Positions 35,201 to 44,114 of a DNA stretch of 64,000 nt are shown here, piece after piece. The stretch is taken from positions 372,001 to 436,000 of the forward strand of contig CBDDKM010000002.1 in NCBI GenBank assembly GCA_965230225.1, read 5' to 3'. The stretch comes from CALSMU01 sp965230225 (GTDB taxonomy: Bacteria; Bacteroidota; Bacteroidia; Flavobacteriales_D; Parvicellaceae). Each line of letters starts with the position of its first letter. Position 1 is the first letter of the stretch. Under the pieces are notes generated by a model, which was not told the DNA's origin, made no database searches, and saw nothing but the letters and a program-made list of their open reading frames with translations. A program made the position numbers and the translations under genes.

Positions 35201-37381
35201 CTAAATTTTAACCCCTATTACGCACACGTCGTCAATTTGCTCGAATTCTCCTTTCCACTGAGTAAATGCTTCATCAATAGCTGTTAACTGCTCCTCCATT
35301 GTTTTGTCATTGATGTTAACCAATAGCTCCTTAAAGGATTTATACTTGAACTTCTTTCCTCTTGGACCACCAAACTGATCTGCTAAACCATCTGTAAAGG
35401 TGTACAGTATATCGTTAGACTGAAGTTGAACAAGATGAGTTGTAAATGGCACTCTATTGGAGTACTGTCCGATTGGCTGACGATTACCTTTGGTCTCCAT
35501 CAACTCTCCATTTCTAACTAAATAAAGTGGGTTGTTGGCACCAGAAAATTTCATTTCGTTGGTGGTAGTATTAATGGCACAAAGTGAGATATCCATTCCG
35601 TCTTTCACAATGTCAGATTCTCGATCAATATCACCTCTTTGCTCAAATGTTTCTACAACTAATTCAGTTACCTTATCCAAAATCTGGCCTGGTTCGGTAA
35701 TTCCAAACTCTCTGACCGCCCGGTTAAGTGCATTATGACACACTACACTTACCATAGCTCCAGGAACACCATGTCCGGTGCAATCTGCAGAAGCATAGAT
35801 AATGGTATTATCCACCACCTCGATCCAGTAAAAATCTCCAGCAACTATATCCTTCGGTTTATACAAAACAAAGGAAGTAGGCAATAACTGTTTAAAGTAT
35901 CCATCGGCTGGTAGAATGGCATCCTGAATTCGCTTAGCATAGGTGATGCTATCCATGATTTCTTTGTTCTTTTCTTCCACAATGGTTTTCTGGTGCTCCA
36001 CCTCTTCTTTTTGTTGAGAAATGACCTTGTTATCTTTTCTTTTTTGAATAAACCCATAAGCAATCACACCTACCAACAACAAGGCTACCACCAGAATGGT
36101 AACGACAAAATTGATGAAGTTCTTTTGACGATCAGATTCTGCATTCTTTTTAGCAATCTCCAGCTGGTCCATTTCCTTTTGTTGTTCCAATAATTGGATT
36201 TCGGCTTTTTGTTTGGCAGAAATGGCCTTTTGCTTATCCGATTCGTATTTTGCCTCCATCTCAGCAATGGCTTTTTCACCTTCCTGTACAAAAATGGAGT
36301 CCTTTACTGATACCATTTTGTTTTGGTAATCAAATGCCTCCTTGAATTTCCCTAAATCATAATGTGCCTTAGAAATAGACATGTACAATTCCTGCAACTG
36401 AACCAAATCCCCAATTCTCTCATAATACTCCTCCAGCCCATCAACAATTTCTAACCCCTTAGCAAAATTCCCCTGATTAAATTCGATGGTTGCCAGATTC
36501 TGTTTAACCAGATTAGCGCCATACTCATCGCCCACATTTTTACTGATCTCTAATGCTTTTCCAAAAAACTGCTTAGAAGTAGTATACTCTTTCTTTAGCA
36601 AGTGAATTTTTCCTATGTTTTGATAACAATGTCCCAAAGAAAAGTCTTTTTTGAACTCTTTAGATATGGCCTCCGCCTGATAAAACCTTTCTAAAGCTTC
36701 CGCATACTTTTCCTGGTTTTCCAGTACTAAACCAGAGTTATTGTAAATGTTTATGGTTAGATCAGCTGTTTTAGCAGACACTTCATCCAATAGGTCCAAA
36801 GCATGGTTATAATGTTCCAATGCCTCATCCCACAATTTTTGCCTGTAATAAACAAGAGCAATATTATTGTACGACGAAGCAACACCGTAATTGTCTCCTG
36901 CTCTATCTCTATATTTTAATCCCTCTATGTGGTAGGCAATACTTTCTTCGAACTGGCCAAGGTTAAGAGAAACGATACCCAAATTGTTGAACATGTTTCC
37001 TTTGTTCTTATCAGAGAACTTGGAGGTGTCTGCATCAAAACAAAGTAAGAAGTACTCTAGTGCTTTTATGTTCTCCCCCACCATTCCATAAGTAATGGCA
37101 ATCTCATTTCGGGCAATAAAAATGTACTTTTCTACTGCCAATTCCTCCGCCAACTCCAGTGCATCAAAAGCCAATTGTCGACTCTTTTCCATGTCCTGCT
37201 GACGTATGATTTTAGAAATATCAATCTGAGTAAGGAAAACATTACTGTCTCTCTTAGCTTCGTTATTTTCCAGATAGGTATATAGGGAATCAAGTACCTT
37301 ATCTTGCGTTACTGCATCATTGGCAACAGCTATAGACAGGCACAAAAAAAGTTTCAGCGCGAATGAGGTCAATTTATTCAC
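35201..37381 (-). CDS. TPR-containing SpoIIE-type PP2C serine phosphatase
   Basis: A 726-residue signalling protein. Order: signal peptide (1-25); six or more tetratricopeptide repeats (about 70-390; for example GNMFNNLGIVSLNLGQFEES and SSYNNIALVYYRQKLWDEAL); a coiled coil; one membrane helix (about 415-440, VVTILVVALLLVGVIAYG); a second coiled coil; and a SpoIIE/RsbU phosphatase domain (about 490-726). Metal-binding motifs are intact: VAGDFYWIEVVD, SADCTGHGVPGAMVS, DGMDISLCAI and FTDGLADQFGG. The family dephosphorylates anti-anti-sigma-like partners; here the periplasmic TPR array would sense and the cytoplasmic domain would respond. No partner gene is adjacent. Confidence 0.9.
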   Translation of the reverse strand: MNKLTSFALKLFLCLSIAVANDAVTQDKVLDSLYTYLENNEAKRDSNVFLTQIDISKIIRQQDMEKSRQLAFDALELAEELAVEKYIFIARNEIAITYGMVGENIKALEYFLLCFDADTSKFSDKNKGNMFNNLGIVSLNLGQFEESIAYHIEGLKYRDRAGDNYGVASSYNNIALVYYRQKLWDEALEHYNHALDLLDEVSAKTADLTINIYNNSGLVLENQEKYAEALERFYQAEAISKEFKKDFSLGHCYQNIGKIHLLKKEYTTSKQFFGKALEISKNVGDEYGANLVKQNLATIEFNQGNFAKGLEIVDGLEEYYERIGDLVQLQELYMSISKAHYDLGKFKEAFDYQNKMVSVKDSIFVQEGEKAIAEMEAKYESDKQKAISAKQKAEIQLLEQQKEMDQLEIAKKNAESDRQKNFINFVVTILVVALLLVGVIAYGFIQKRKDNKVISQQKEEVEHQKTIVEEKNKEIMDSITYAKRIQDAILPADGYFKQLLPTSFVLYKPKDIVAGDFYWIEVVDNTIIYASADCTGHGVPGAMVSVVCHNALNRAVREFGITEPGQILDKVTELVVETFEQRGDIDRESDIVKDGMDISLCAINTTTNEMKFSGANNPLYLVRNGELMETKGNRQPIGQYSNRVPFTTHLVQLQSNDILYTFTDGLADQFGGPRGKKFKYKSFKELLVNINDKTMEEQLTAIDEAFTQWKGEFEQIDDVCVIGVKI

Positions 37382-37436
37382 GCTGAAATTTAAGGTTATT
37401 TCTTTAAAAAAGAGTGTCTTATGGAGTATAATTTGA

Positions 37437-38444
37437 TTAGCTCAATACTGTTGAACCTACCAAATCATTCTCTACAATGTATTCTGCTATTTGAACTGCG
37501 TTAGTGGCAGCACCTTTTCTAAGATTATCTGCAACAATCCACATGTCCATTGTATTAGGGTTGGATTCATCTCTTCTGATTCTTCCAACAAATACTTCGT
37601 CTTTATCCTTAGCGTAAAGCGGCATTGGATATAGGTTTACATCTGGATTATCCTGAACCACAATACCAGGTGTTTCTGATAATTGCTTGCGAATATCGCT
37701 GATTTCAAACTCCTTTTTAGTAGCTACATTAACTGCTTCCGAATGCCCTCCAAATACAGGAACTCTCACAACAGTTGCAGTAACTCGAATGTCGTTATCT
37801 CCAAGAATTTTTCTGGTTTCATTCACCAATTTCATCTCCTCACTGGTGTAACCATTGTCATCAAAATCTCCTCCGTGAGGTAAACAGTTCTTATCTATTG
37901 GATAAGGATATACCATTTCTCCTTTTACTCCGGCTCTTTCGTTATTCATTTGCTCCATCGCTTTAACTCCTGTACCAGAAACAGATTGGTAAGTAGAAAT
38001 TACCAAACGATCAATTCCGTAGTTTCTGTGAATTGGAAGTAATGCTAATACCATTTGAATGGTAGAACAGTTTGGGTTAGCAATGATTTTATCTTCTTTG
38101 GTTAACTCTGCTGCATTAATTTCAGGAACAATCAACTTCTTATCCGCATCCATTCTCCAGGCAGATGAATTATCGATTACTGTTGTACCCACCGCAGCAA
38201 ATTTTGGCGCCCACTCTTTAGAGGTAGCTCCTCCGGCAGAAAAAATGGCAATATCCGGTTTTTGATCAACAGCATCTTGAAGGGTCATAATCGTATGCAT
38301 CTTCCCCTTCCACTCCTTTTGTTTTCCTTTGCTTCTTTCTGAAGCTACCAACATTAACTCACTTACGGGAAAATTGCGTTCCGCTAAAACTTCTAGCATA
38401 ACGCTGCCAACTAAACCTGTGGCTCCAACTACTGCTAATTTCAT
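37437..38444 (-). CDS. asd: Aspartate-semialdehyde dehydrogenase
   Basis: A 335-residue NADP-dependent enzyme that reduces aspartyl phosphate to aspartate semialdehyde, the branch point to lysine/diaminopimelate, threonine and methionine. The nucleotide-binding motif is VVGATGLVGSVML at the N-terminus. The catalytic cysteine is in IANPNCSTIQM (about residue 126), and the active-site histidine is in RVPVFGGHSEAVNV. Length is typical. It has a TAnnTTTG promoter (38494-38501) and is divergent from the LTD-domain gene. Confidence 0.95.
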   Translation of the reverse strand: MKLAVVGATGLVGSVMLEVLAERNFPVSELMLVASERSKGKQKEWKGKMHTIMTLQDAVDQKPDIAIFSAGGATSKEWAPKFAAVGTTVIDNSSAWRMDADKKLIVPEINAAELTKEDKIIANPNCSTIQMVLALLPIHRNYGIDRLVISTYQSVSGTGVKAMEQMNNERAGVKGEMVYPYPIDKNCLPHGGDFDDNGYTSEEMKLVNETRKILGDNDIRVTATVVRVPVFGGHSEAVNVATKKEFEISDIRKQLSETPGIVVQDNPDVNLYPMPLYAKDKDEVFVGRIRRDESNPNTMDMWIVADNLRKGAATNAVQIAEYIVENDLVGSTVLS

Positions 38445-38493
38445 TTTAAATAATTTGTAATTTCTTAATAATTAGTCTCTTTAAAAAACTATT

Positions 38494-38501
38494 CAAATGT
38501 A
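38494..38501 (-). promoter_or_regulatory. TAnnTTTG promoter (TACATTTG) of asd
   Basis: TACATTTG on the minus strand fits the -7 consensus and gives a leader of about 45 nt to asd. On the other strand TATATTAG (38503-38510), a one-mismatch motif, ends 6 nt before the divergent gene at 38517. Confidence 0.5.
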
Positions 38502-38516
38502 CTATATTAGCCCTTC

Positions 38517-41156
38517 ATGCAAGGCCGAATACCCGAGAAAAATAAACTCAATTATTATTTGCTGTTTATATTATCAATTTTCGTTAGTAATTTAACAGTA
38601 AGCGCCCAATTATCAGACGATTTCTCTGATGGTGATTACACCTCTGGGACCGTATGGTCGGGCGAAACTTCCAAATACGAAGTGGATGGTTCTAATCGAC
38701 TACATTTGAATGGACCAGTTGTTAGCGATACAGCTTATTTATCCACTCCGGTAGGCAATATTGATTTTAACCAAACCATCGTTTGGGAGTTTTTAGTGGA
38801 AATGAATTTTGCTCCCTCCAATAGTAATAATGCCAGAGTGTATTTAGTTTCAGATCAAGCTAATCTACGTGGATCCCTCAACGGTTATTACCTGAGAATA
38901 GGTGAAAGTGGAAGTACCGATGCCATTAAAATCTATTCACAATCCGGAACATCCGGAAGTTTAATTTTTACCGGAACTGCGAATACTTTTGGAACGAACC
39001 CAATTGCCAGAGTTAGAGTAACCAGAGATGGAGCTGGAAATTGGACAGTAGAGTCTGATGCCACAGGAGGTACAACGTATGTAAATGAAGGTAGTTTTAC
39101 AGATGCTTCCATTACTTCAACAGCTTATTTTGGAGTCTATTCCAAGTACACATCTTCCAATTCAGCCAATATTTACTACGACGACTTTTCCATTAATGGA
39201 ACCACCATTATTGATACCACCCCGCCAGATATTTCAAGTTTAACAGTGGTTTCCAGCACCGAATTGGATGTGTTATTTAATGAGCCAGTAGATCAAACTA
39301 CTGCAGAAACAATGAGCAATTATTCCGTTAATAATGGTGTGGGAACAGCAACCGGTGCTTCACTTGACGGAGGGAATCCAGCTCTGGTTCACTTAACCTT
39401 TTCTGCTTTTACTAATGGTTTAACCAATACGCTTACGGTTCAGAATGTAGAGGATCTTGCCGGAAACGCCATGTCTACCAGCACAGAGGATTTTGTCTAT
39501 TTTGTTCCTTCTACACCTAATTACAGAGATGTAGTAATCAATGAAATTTTTGCCGACCCCACACCACAAATTGGACTACCCAATGCAGAATTTATTGAGT
39601 TACACAATGTCTCATCATCTATTTTTGATTTATCCGGGTGGCAATTTTCGGATGCTTCTTCTACTGCTACTTTAGGAGGTTATATCCTGCAACCAGGAGA
39701 GTTTGTAATCATTGCAGACGACAACTATACCTTTGATTTTTCCATCTACAGCAATGTATTATTCGTAACCACATTGCCTTCCCTACAAAATTCTGGAGAT
39801 GATTTATTTCTGGAAGATAACTCCAATAACCTGATCGATCAGGTAAGCTATTTAGATTCCTGGTACCAGGATGCTATAAAAGAGGATGGTGGTTATACAT
39901 TGGAACTCATTAACCCAGAACTCGATTGTTCAGATGCCTCCAACTGGATTGGCTCCAACGAGCTAATCAATGGTGGAACACCGGGGCTGCAAAACTCTGT
40001 TTATGACAATACTCCCGACACTGATGCTCCTTATGCCACCAACGCAACCATATTGTCCAATACTTCAGTAGAAATCTGTTTTTCCGAATTCATAGATACT
40101 CTGGGGTTAAATGCTTCACAATTTTCTATTTCGGGAGGAATAACTGTTTCGACTATTGTACCCGGCTCAACAGGATGTTTAGAACTAACTGTTTCACCCG
40201 CTTTGGACACTGGAATTGTATATACCATCAGCATTAATGGAATTACAGATTGTTCAGGGAATAGCACTAGTGGAGATCAAATAGAAATGGCTGTACCTCA
40301 CTTACCACAAGCCGGTGACTTAATCATAAACGAAATCTTATTTAACCCTTTTACCGGTGGAGATGATTTTGTTGAGGTTTACAATCGATCTGAGCGCTTG
40401 ATTGATTTGTTTGGATGGAAACTGGCTAACTGGGATGATGGTGTTGTAGATAATATTAAATCAGTTGAAGATCATCGTTTGTTATATCCGGGAGATTATG
40501 TTGTATTGACTAAGGATTCTACCGATATCAAAAATAACTACATCAATGCTGTTGAAGGTAGTTTTGTACAACTTAGCACATTGCCTACTTACGCCAATGA
40601 TTCCGGGACTGTTTATCTTATCTTACCTGGTAACGATACTACCCTGAGCGATGCATTTTCCTATTTGGAAGATTACCACTTTGCTCTAATTAACGACCCG
40701 GATGGAGTATCTCTTGAAAGAATCGATTTTGAACGCAGCTCATCAGACCCAACCAATTGGCACAGTGCTGCAGAAACTGAAGGGTGGGCAACGCCAGGCT
40801 ATGAAAACTCTCAGTATTTTCCTGAAGAACTATCGGATGTAGAGCTTAATGTGAGTCCTGAAATCTTTTCTCCGGATAACGACGGAATGGATGATGTTGT
40901 TAATTTATCTTATACCACTGATCAAGCAGGCTATGTGGGTAACATTACCATTTTTGATGCTTCAGGGAGAATCATCAGACACCTTATGCAAAATGAACTG
41001 CTTGCCGAAAGTGGAACTATTTCCTGGGATGGACTGAATAATAAAAAAGAGAAAGCCAGAATTGGGATGTATGTCATATATTTCGAAACCTTTAACTTAA
41101 ATGGGGAGTTAAAAGCCATTAAAAAAACTTGTGTTTTAGCGGGGAGATTGAATTGA
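38517..41156 (+). CDS. T9SS cargo: lamin-tail-domain (LTD) protein with gliding-motility-type C-terminal domain
   Basis: An 879-residue secreted protein. Order: signal peptide (1-31, ending VSAQ); a lectin/LamG-like beta sandwich (about 32-235); an SbsA/Big_5-like Ig domain (about 238-330, DTTPPDISSLTVVSSTELDV); LTD 1 (about 337-490, VVINEIFADPTPQIGLPNAE); a second Ig-like domain (about 500-600); LTD 2 (about 605-770, LIINEILFNPFTGGDDFVEV); and a type B sorting domain (about 785-879, EIFSPDNDGMDDVV). LTDs are beta-sandwich modules in many secreted bacterial proteins, often with nucleases, but no catalytic domain is visible here. The PorE-like OmpA gene follows after 17 nt and is probably co-transcribed. 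Confidence 0.88.
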   Translation: MQGRIPEKNKLNYYLLFILSIFVSNLTVSAQLSDDFSDGDYTSGTVWSGETSKYEVDGSNRLHLNGPVVSDTAYLSTPVGNIDFNQTIVWEFLVEMNFAPSNSNNARVYLVSDQANLRGSLNGYYLRIGESGSTDAIKIYSQSGTSGSLIFTGTANTFGTNPIARVRVTRDGAGNWTVESDATGGTTYVNEGSFTDASITSTAYFGVYSKYTSSNSANIYYDDFSINGTTIIDTTPPDISSLTVVSSTELDVLFNEPVDQTTAETMSNYSVNNGVGTATGASLDGGNPALVHLTFSAFTNGLTNTLTVQNVEDLAGNAMSTSTEDFVYFVPSTPNYRDVVINEIFADPTPQIGLPNAEFIELHNVSSSIFDLSGWQFSDASSTATLGGYILQPGEFVIIADDNYTFDFSIYSNVLFVTTLPSLQNSGDDLFLEDNSNNLIDQVSYLDSWYQDAIKEDGGYTLELINPELDCSDASNWIGSNELINGGTPGLQNSVYDNTPDTDAPYATNATILSNTSVEICFSEFIDTLGLNASQFSISGGITVSTIVPGSTGCLELTVSPALDTGIVYTISINGITDCSGNSTSGDQIEMAVPHLPQAGDLIINEILFNPFTGGDDFVEVYNRSERLIDLFGWKLANWDDGVVDNIKSVEDHRLLYPGDYVVLTKDSTDIKNNYINAVEGSFVQLSTLPTYANDSGTVYLILPGNDTTLSDAFSYLEDYHFALINDPDGVSLERIDFERSSSDPTNWHSAAETEGWATPGYENSQYFPEELSDVELNVSPEIFSPDNDGMDDVVNLSYTTDQAGYVGNITIFDASGRIIRHLMQNELLAESGTISWDGLNNKKEKARIGMYVIYFETFNLNGELKAIKKTCVLAGRLN

Positions 41157-41173
41157 TGTTTTTTTGGTAATAA

Positions 41174-43588
41174 ATGACGAGCATTCTGAAATACACCACA
41201 GTATTTCTACTTATTTTATCGGGTTTAACAGGGTTTTCTCAAGATCCTAAACTGTCCAGAAAAAGTGGAAACAAAGAACTGCGTAAAAGCCAGTTCGAAC
41301 TCGCCCTTGAAAATTTTCTGAGCATCGATTCCTCTAATTTAAGCGAAGACGATTATTACAACATTGGACTCTGCTACTACAACATTCCAAGAAAAAGACA
41401 CCTGGGAATTCCTTATTTTGAAGGCTACCTTTCCAAAACTGATACTCTTTCGGTAGTTTACTACTTTCTGGGAAACCTCTACCATGAGAATTATCAATTT
41501 GATCAGGCTATAGATCAATATAACACCTTTAGAACCCGACTGGAAAGGGACTATAAACAGCGAATTATTCAGGAAGAGGTATTTAATGAAATATTTGGCA
41601 ATCTGGAACGAAACATTCAGTACTGCAAGAATGGAAAGGTAATGCTGGACAACCCAAGAGAAGTGGTAATTGAAAACCTGGGAGATTCTGTTAATACCTT
41701 GTACAATGAATATGCTCCTGTTGTATCCTATAATGAAGAGCTACTATATTATACTGCAAGAAGGCCCGAAAACAGCAAAGGCAAAATAGCTCCTGATGGA
41801 GATTTTTACGAGGATATATATCAAACCACTCTTCTAGATGGAAGCCTGTTTGACGAGAAGTTGTATCGCCAAATTATGGAACAAAGTGTTTTCTTTAGTT
41901 TAATTACCCCATTGATCTACTCTGAGGGGGTTCAACTCAAAGGAGAAATCAATTCCGAAGGACACGATGCTTCTGTATTAATCTCAAAAGATGGAAAAAA
42001 GCTCTATTTCTACAGAGATTCGCACATCTGGACAGCCGAAAAAACCGAGAATGGATTTGGTAACCTCACCATGCTTACCGATGAAACCAATTCGGGAGTT
42101 TACGAGCCTTCTAAAGTTATCTCCTACAAGGAAGACATCCGATTTATTTCCAGCGAAAGAGAAGGTGGATATGGTGGCTTAGATATTTACTATTCTAAAA
42201 AACAAGCCGACTCATCCTGGGGGCCATTCGTTAATCTGGGAGAAAATGTAAATACTGAATTTGATGATGACGTAAGTTATTTCGATGAACGAACTCACAC
42301 CCTATACTTTTCCAGCAAAGGGCACTCGGGAATGGGAGGGTACGATGTGTTCAAATCGTTGCTAAGAGATAAAGAATGGTCTGCAGCTATGAATCTGGGG
42401 TATCCGGTAAACACACCTTTCGACGATGTGTTCTTTTCCATGACTCACCGCTATAACAGGGGGTATTTTGCCTCTTCCAGACCAAGTGGATTTGGAGGTT
42501 TAGATTTGTATCGACTCACTTTTGCCAACGAAAGAAGTCCACTTGCAGAAATAAAGGGACTGGTACTTAAAGGAGACTCTCTGCTACCTGGCTTTTCTAA
42601 AATGACCATGTTAGATGTTAGCGAAAAAGCCATTGTACAGCAAGAATCGGATTCCTTGACAGGCGACTATTTAATGCTCCTTCCTCATGGAAAAGAATAT
42701 ACCATGCTCGTAGAAACCGAAGGTTTTATTCCTTACACCTGCAAATTTATTGTACCTCCTCAAATGGAGTATTTTCAGCTTTATCAGGAAATTCACCATG
42801 TGCACTTGTACGATAACGAGGGGAATATTATTGGTCAGAAAGTCTCTTTACACAACGCATTTTTTGAAGGTGGAACCGATCTGGGAACCGACACCTTAAC
42901 CATTATGTTTAACGACAATGATTCTCTGTACAGTAAATACAAAGATCGAGTGGAAGGGCAAACCGGTTATAAAATGTACTCCAACGTTAAGTTTTACATG
43001 ACGCAGGATTCCTTAAGTAAACTAATGGCTACATCCGACCCGAAGTTAGAGTTTGACTTCCCTGATAACAGTACCTTCTCCTTCCTAAAAGATAGTACCG
43101 GAGCAGATTATCATTTATTAAATGATTACGAAGAATCCAACATTACCTCCATCAACTTTGTGGATGGAAACATTGTAATCGTTAACGATATTGAAAACAA
43201 AGATTCGCTCATTACAGAATTGGAGCAGGTGAAAAAAGAGGAGTTCCCTAAAATTATTGTCTATTTCGATTTTAACTCCACCACATTAAACATTACCGAC
43301 GAATTAGAATTCTTTTCGAAGTACCTGTTGAAAAACGAAGAGATCAACTTTACCATTGTAGGGCATACAGACAACATGGGAAGCGATAAGTTTAACCAAC
43401 GATTTGGTTTACAACGTGCTAAAATCATTCAAAAATACCTAATCAAAGAAGGAGTTGGTAAACAACGACTTCAAGTAGAATCGAAAGGAGAATCAGATCC
43501 AATTGCCCCTAACCAAAACAAAGATGGGTCGGACAACCCTGAAGGAAGAAAACTGAATAGAAGAGTTGAATTTATTATACAGCCTTAA
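41174..43588 (+). CDS. OmpA-family protein with TPR and PD40 propeller (PorE-like)
   Basis: An 804-residue envelope protein. Order: signal peptide (about 1-23, ending FSQ); TPR-like helices (about 30-155); PD40/WD40-like propeller blades (about 175-460; RFISSEREGGYGGLDIYYSK, TLYFSSKGHSGMGGYDVF, YFASSRPSGFGGLDLYRL); a carboxypeptidase-regulatory-like/linker region (about 470-560); and the OmpA peptidoglycan-binding domain (about 695-804; VYFDFNSTTLN, IVGHTDNMGSDKFNQRFGLQ, NRRVEFII). This order is that of PorE, the T9SS component that ties the machine to peptidoglycan. PorE is a lipoprotein, but no lipobox Cys is visible here, so it may be a paralog. It directly follows a T9SS cargo gene. Confidence 0.85.
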   Translation: MTSILKYTTVFLLILSGLTGFSQDPKLSRKSGNKELRKSQFELALENFLSIDSSNLSEDDYYNIGLCYYNIPRKRHLGIPYFEGYLSKTDTLSVVYYFLGNLYHENYQFDQAIDQYNTFRTRLERDYKQRIIQEEVFNEIFGNLERNIQYCKNGKVMLDNPREVVIENLGDSVNTLYNEYAPVVSYNEELLYYTARRPENSKGKIAPDGDFYEDIYQTTLLDGSLFDEKLYRQIMEQSVFFSLITPLIYSEGVQLKGEINSEGHDASVLISKDGKKLYFYRDSHIWTAEKTENGFGNLTMLTDETNSGVYEPSKVISYKEDIRFISSEREGGYGGLDIYYSKKQADSSWGPFVNLGENVNTEFDDDVSYFDERTHTLYFSSKGHSGMGGYDVFKSLLRDKEWSAAMNLGYPVNTPFDDVFFSMTHRYNRGYFASSRPSGFGGLDLYRLTFANERSPLAEIKGLVLKGDSLLPGFSKMTMLDVSEKAIVQQESDSLTGDYLMLLPHGKEYTMLVETEGFIPYTCKFIVPPQMEYFQLYQEIHHVHLYDNEGNIIGQKVSLHNAFFEGGTDLGTDTLTIMFNDNDSLYSKYKDRVEGQTGYKMYSNVKFYMTQDSLSKLMATSDPKLEFDFPDNSTFSFLKDSTGADYHLLNDYEESNITSINFVDGNIVIVNDIENKDSLITELEQVKKEEFPKIIVYFDFNSTTLNITDELEFFSKYLLKNEEINFTIVGHTDNMGSDKFNQRFGLQRAKIIQKYLIKEGVGKQRLQVESKGESDPIAPNQNKDGSDNPEGRKLNRRVEFIIQP

Positions 43589-43595
43589 AAGAAAC

Positions 43596-43626
43596 GAGCC
43601 CGTTCTACCTGATAAGGAACGGGCTC
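43596..43626 (-). terminator. Hairpin terminator of the 53-codon gene (also 3' of the OmpA gene)
   Basis: A perfect 10-bp stem GAGCCCGTTC / GAACGGGCTC with an 11-nt loop. On the minus strand it is followed by GTTTCTTTT, so it best serves the small leftward gene at 43695-43856. On the plus strand it begins 7 nt after the OmpA stop but lacks a T tract. Confidence 0.65.
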
Positions 43627-43694
43627 AACCAATGAAACAACTCAATAAAATCAGGATTTATAATTATTGTGGAAATAATTGCCTTTTTAATACC

Positions 43695-43856
43695 TTAAAT
43701 TCTATTCTTACTTGTTCGTTTTGAATATTTATTTCTAAGGTTTATGATTAATCTCGACTGTTTGATTTTGGAAGCGTTAATAAGGTTATCTCTCTGATTT
43801 CCTTCTAGTATGTTTAACAATTCCTCTTGTACAGAACGAGAAATTTCTTTATTCAT
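43695..43856 (-). CDS. Small hypothetical protein, 53 aa
   Basis: A 53-codon frame: MNKEISRSVQEELLNILEGN at the start, a basic C-terminus (NLRNKYSKRTSKNRI) and a stop at 43695-43697. Predicted helical and strongly basic at the end. I recognise no family. Support comes from its setting: a consensus TAnnTTTG promoter (TACTTTTG, 43892-43899) 35 nt upstream and a strong hairpin with a T tract on the same strand downstream, making a complete transcription unit. The alternative is a small RNA of about 290 nt. The surrounding 526-nt interval between the OmpA and ABC1 genes shows no other gene. Confidence 0.55.
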   Translation of the reverse strand: MNKEISRSVQEELLNILEGNQRDNLINASKIKQSRLIINLRNKYSKRTSKNRI

Positions 43857-43891
43857 TTTTGCGGGGTATTTGTGGTCATTTAAATTTTCGA

Positions 43892-43899
43892 CAAAAGTA
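43892..43899 (-). promoter_or_regulatory. TAnnTTTG promoter (TACTTTTG) of the 53-codon gene
   Basis: TACTTTTG on the minus strand is a full match to the -7 consensus; a TTG lies about 20 nt upstream of it, near the usual -33 spacing. Confidence 0.6.
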
Positions 43900-44114
43900 T
43901 TATGTTTTATTCTTCAACGCAAATACTTTGCTAATATTTTAATCTTTTTAACAAAAAAGATTTATTCTTCTACCATTGTTAATAATTCCAATACATTATT
44001 TTAACAAACTGGTCATGGAAATTGATTAGAAAAACAATCTTTCAAATTTTTATCGGGTCAATCTTTAATTTGGTCTACAAAATTATACCTTTTATGGAAT
44101 TTCCAACTATTTTT
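43900..44114. other. AT-rich intergenic stretch with no recognised feature
   Basis: Between the promoter of the 53-codon gene and the 3' end of the ABC1-kinase gene the DNA is very AT-rich. I see no coding frame with plausible codon use, no RNA gene and no strong terminator for the ABC1 gene. Confidence 0.6.

Noticed and set aside
43810..44004. A 64-codon plus-strand frame in the gap before the ABC1 gene.
   Set aside because: It is antisense to the start of the 53-codon gene and its promoter, rich in Phe and Ile from AT-rich DNA, with no family match.
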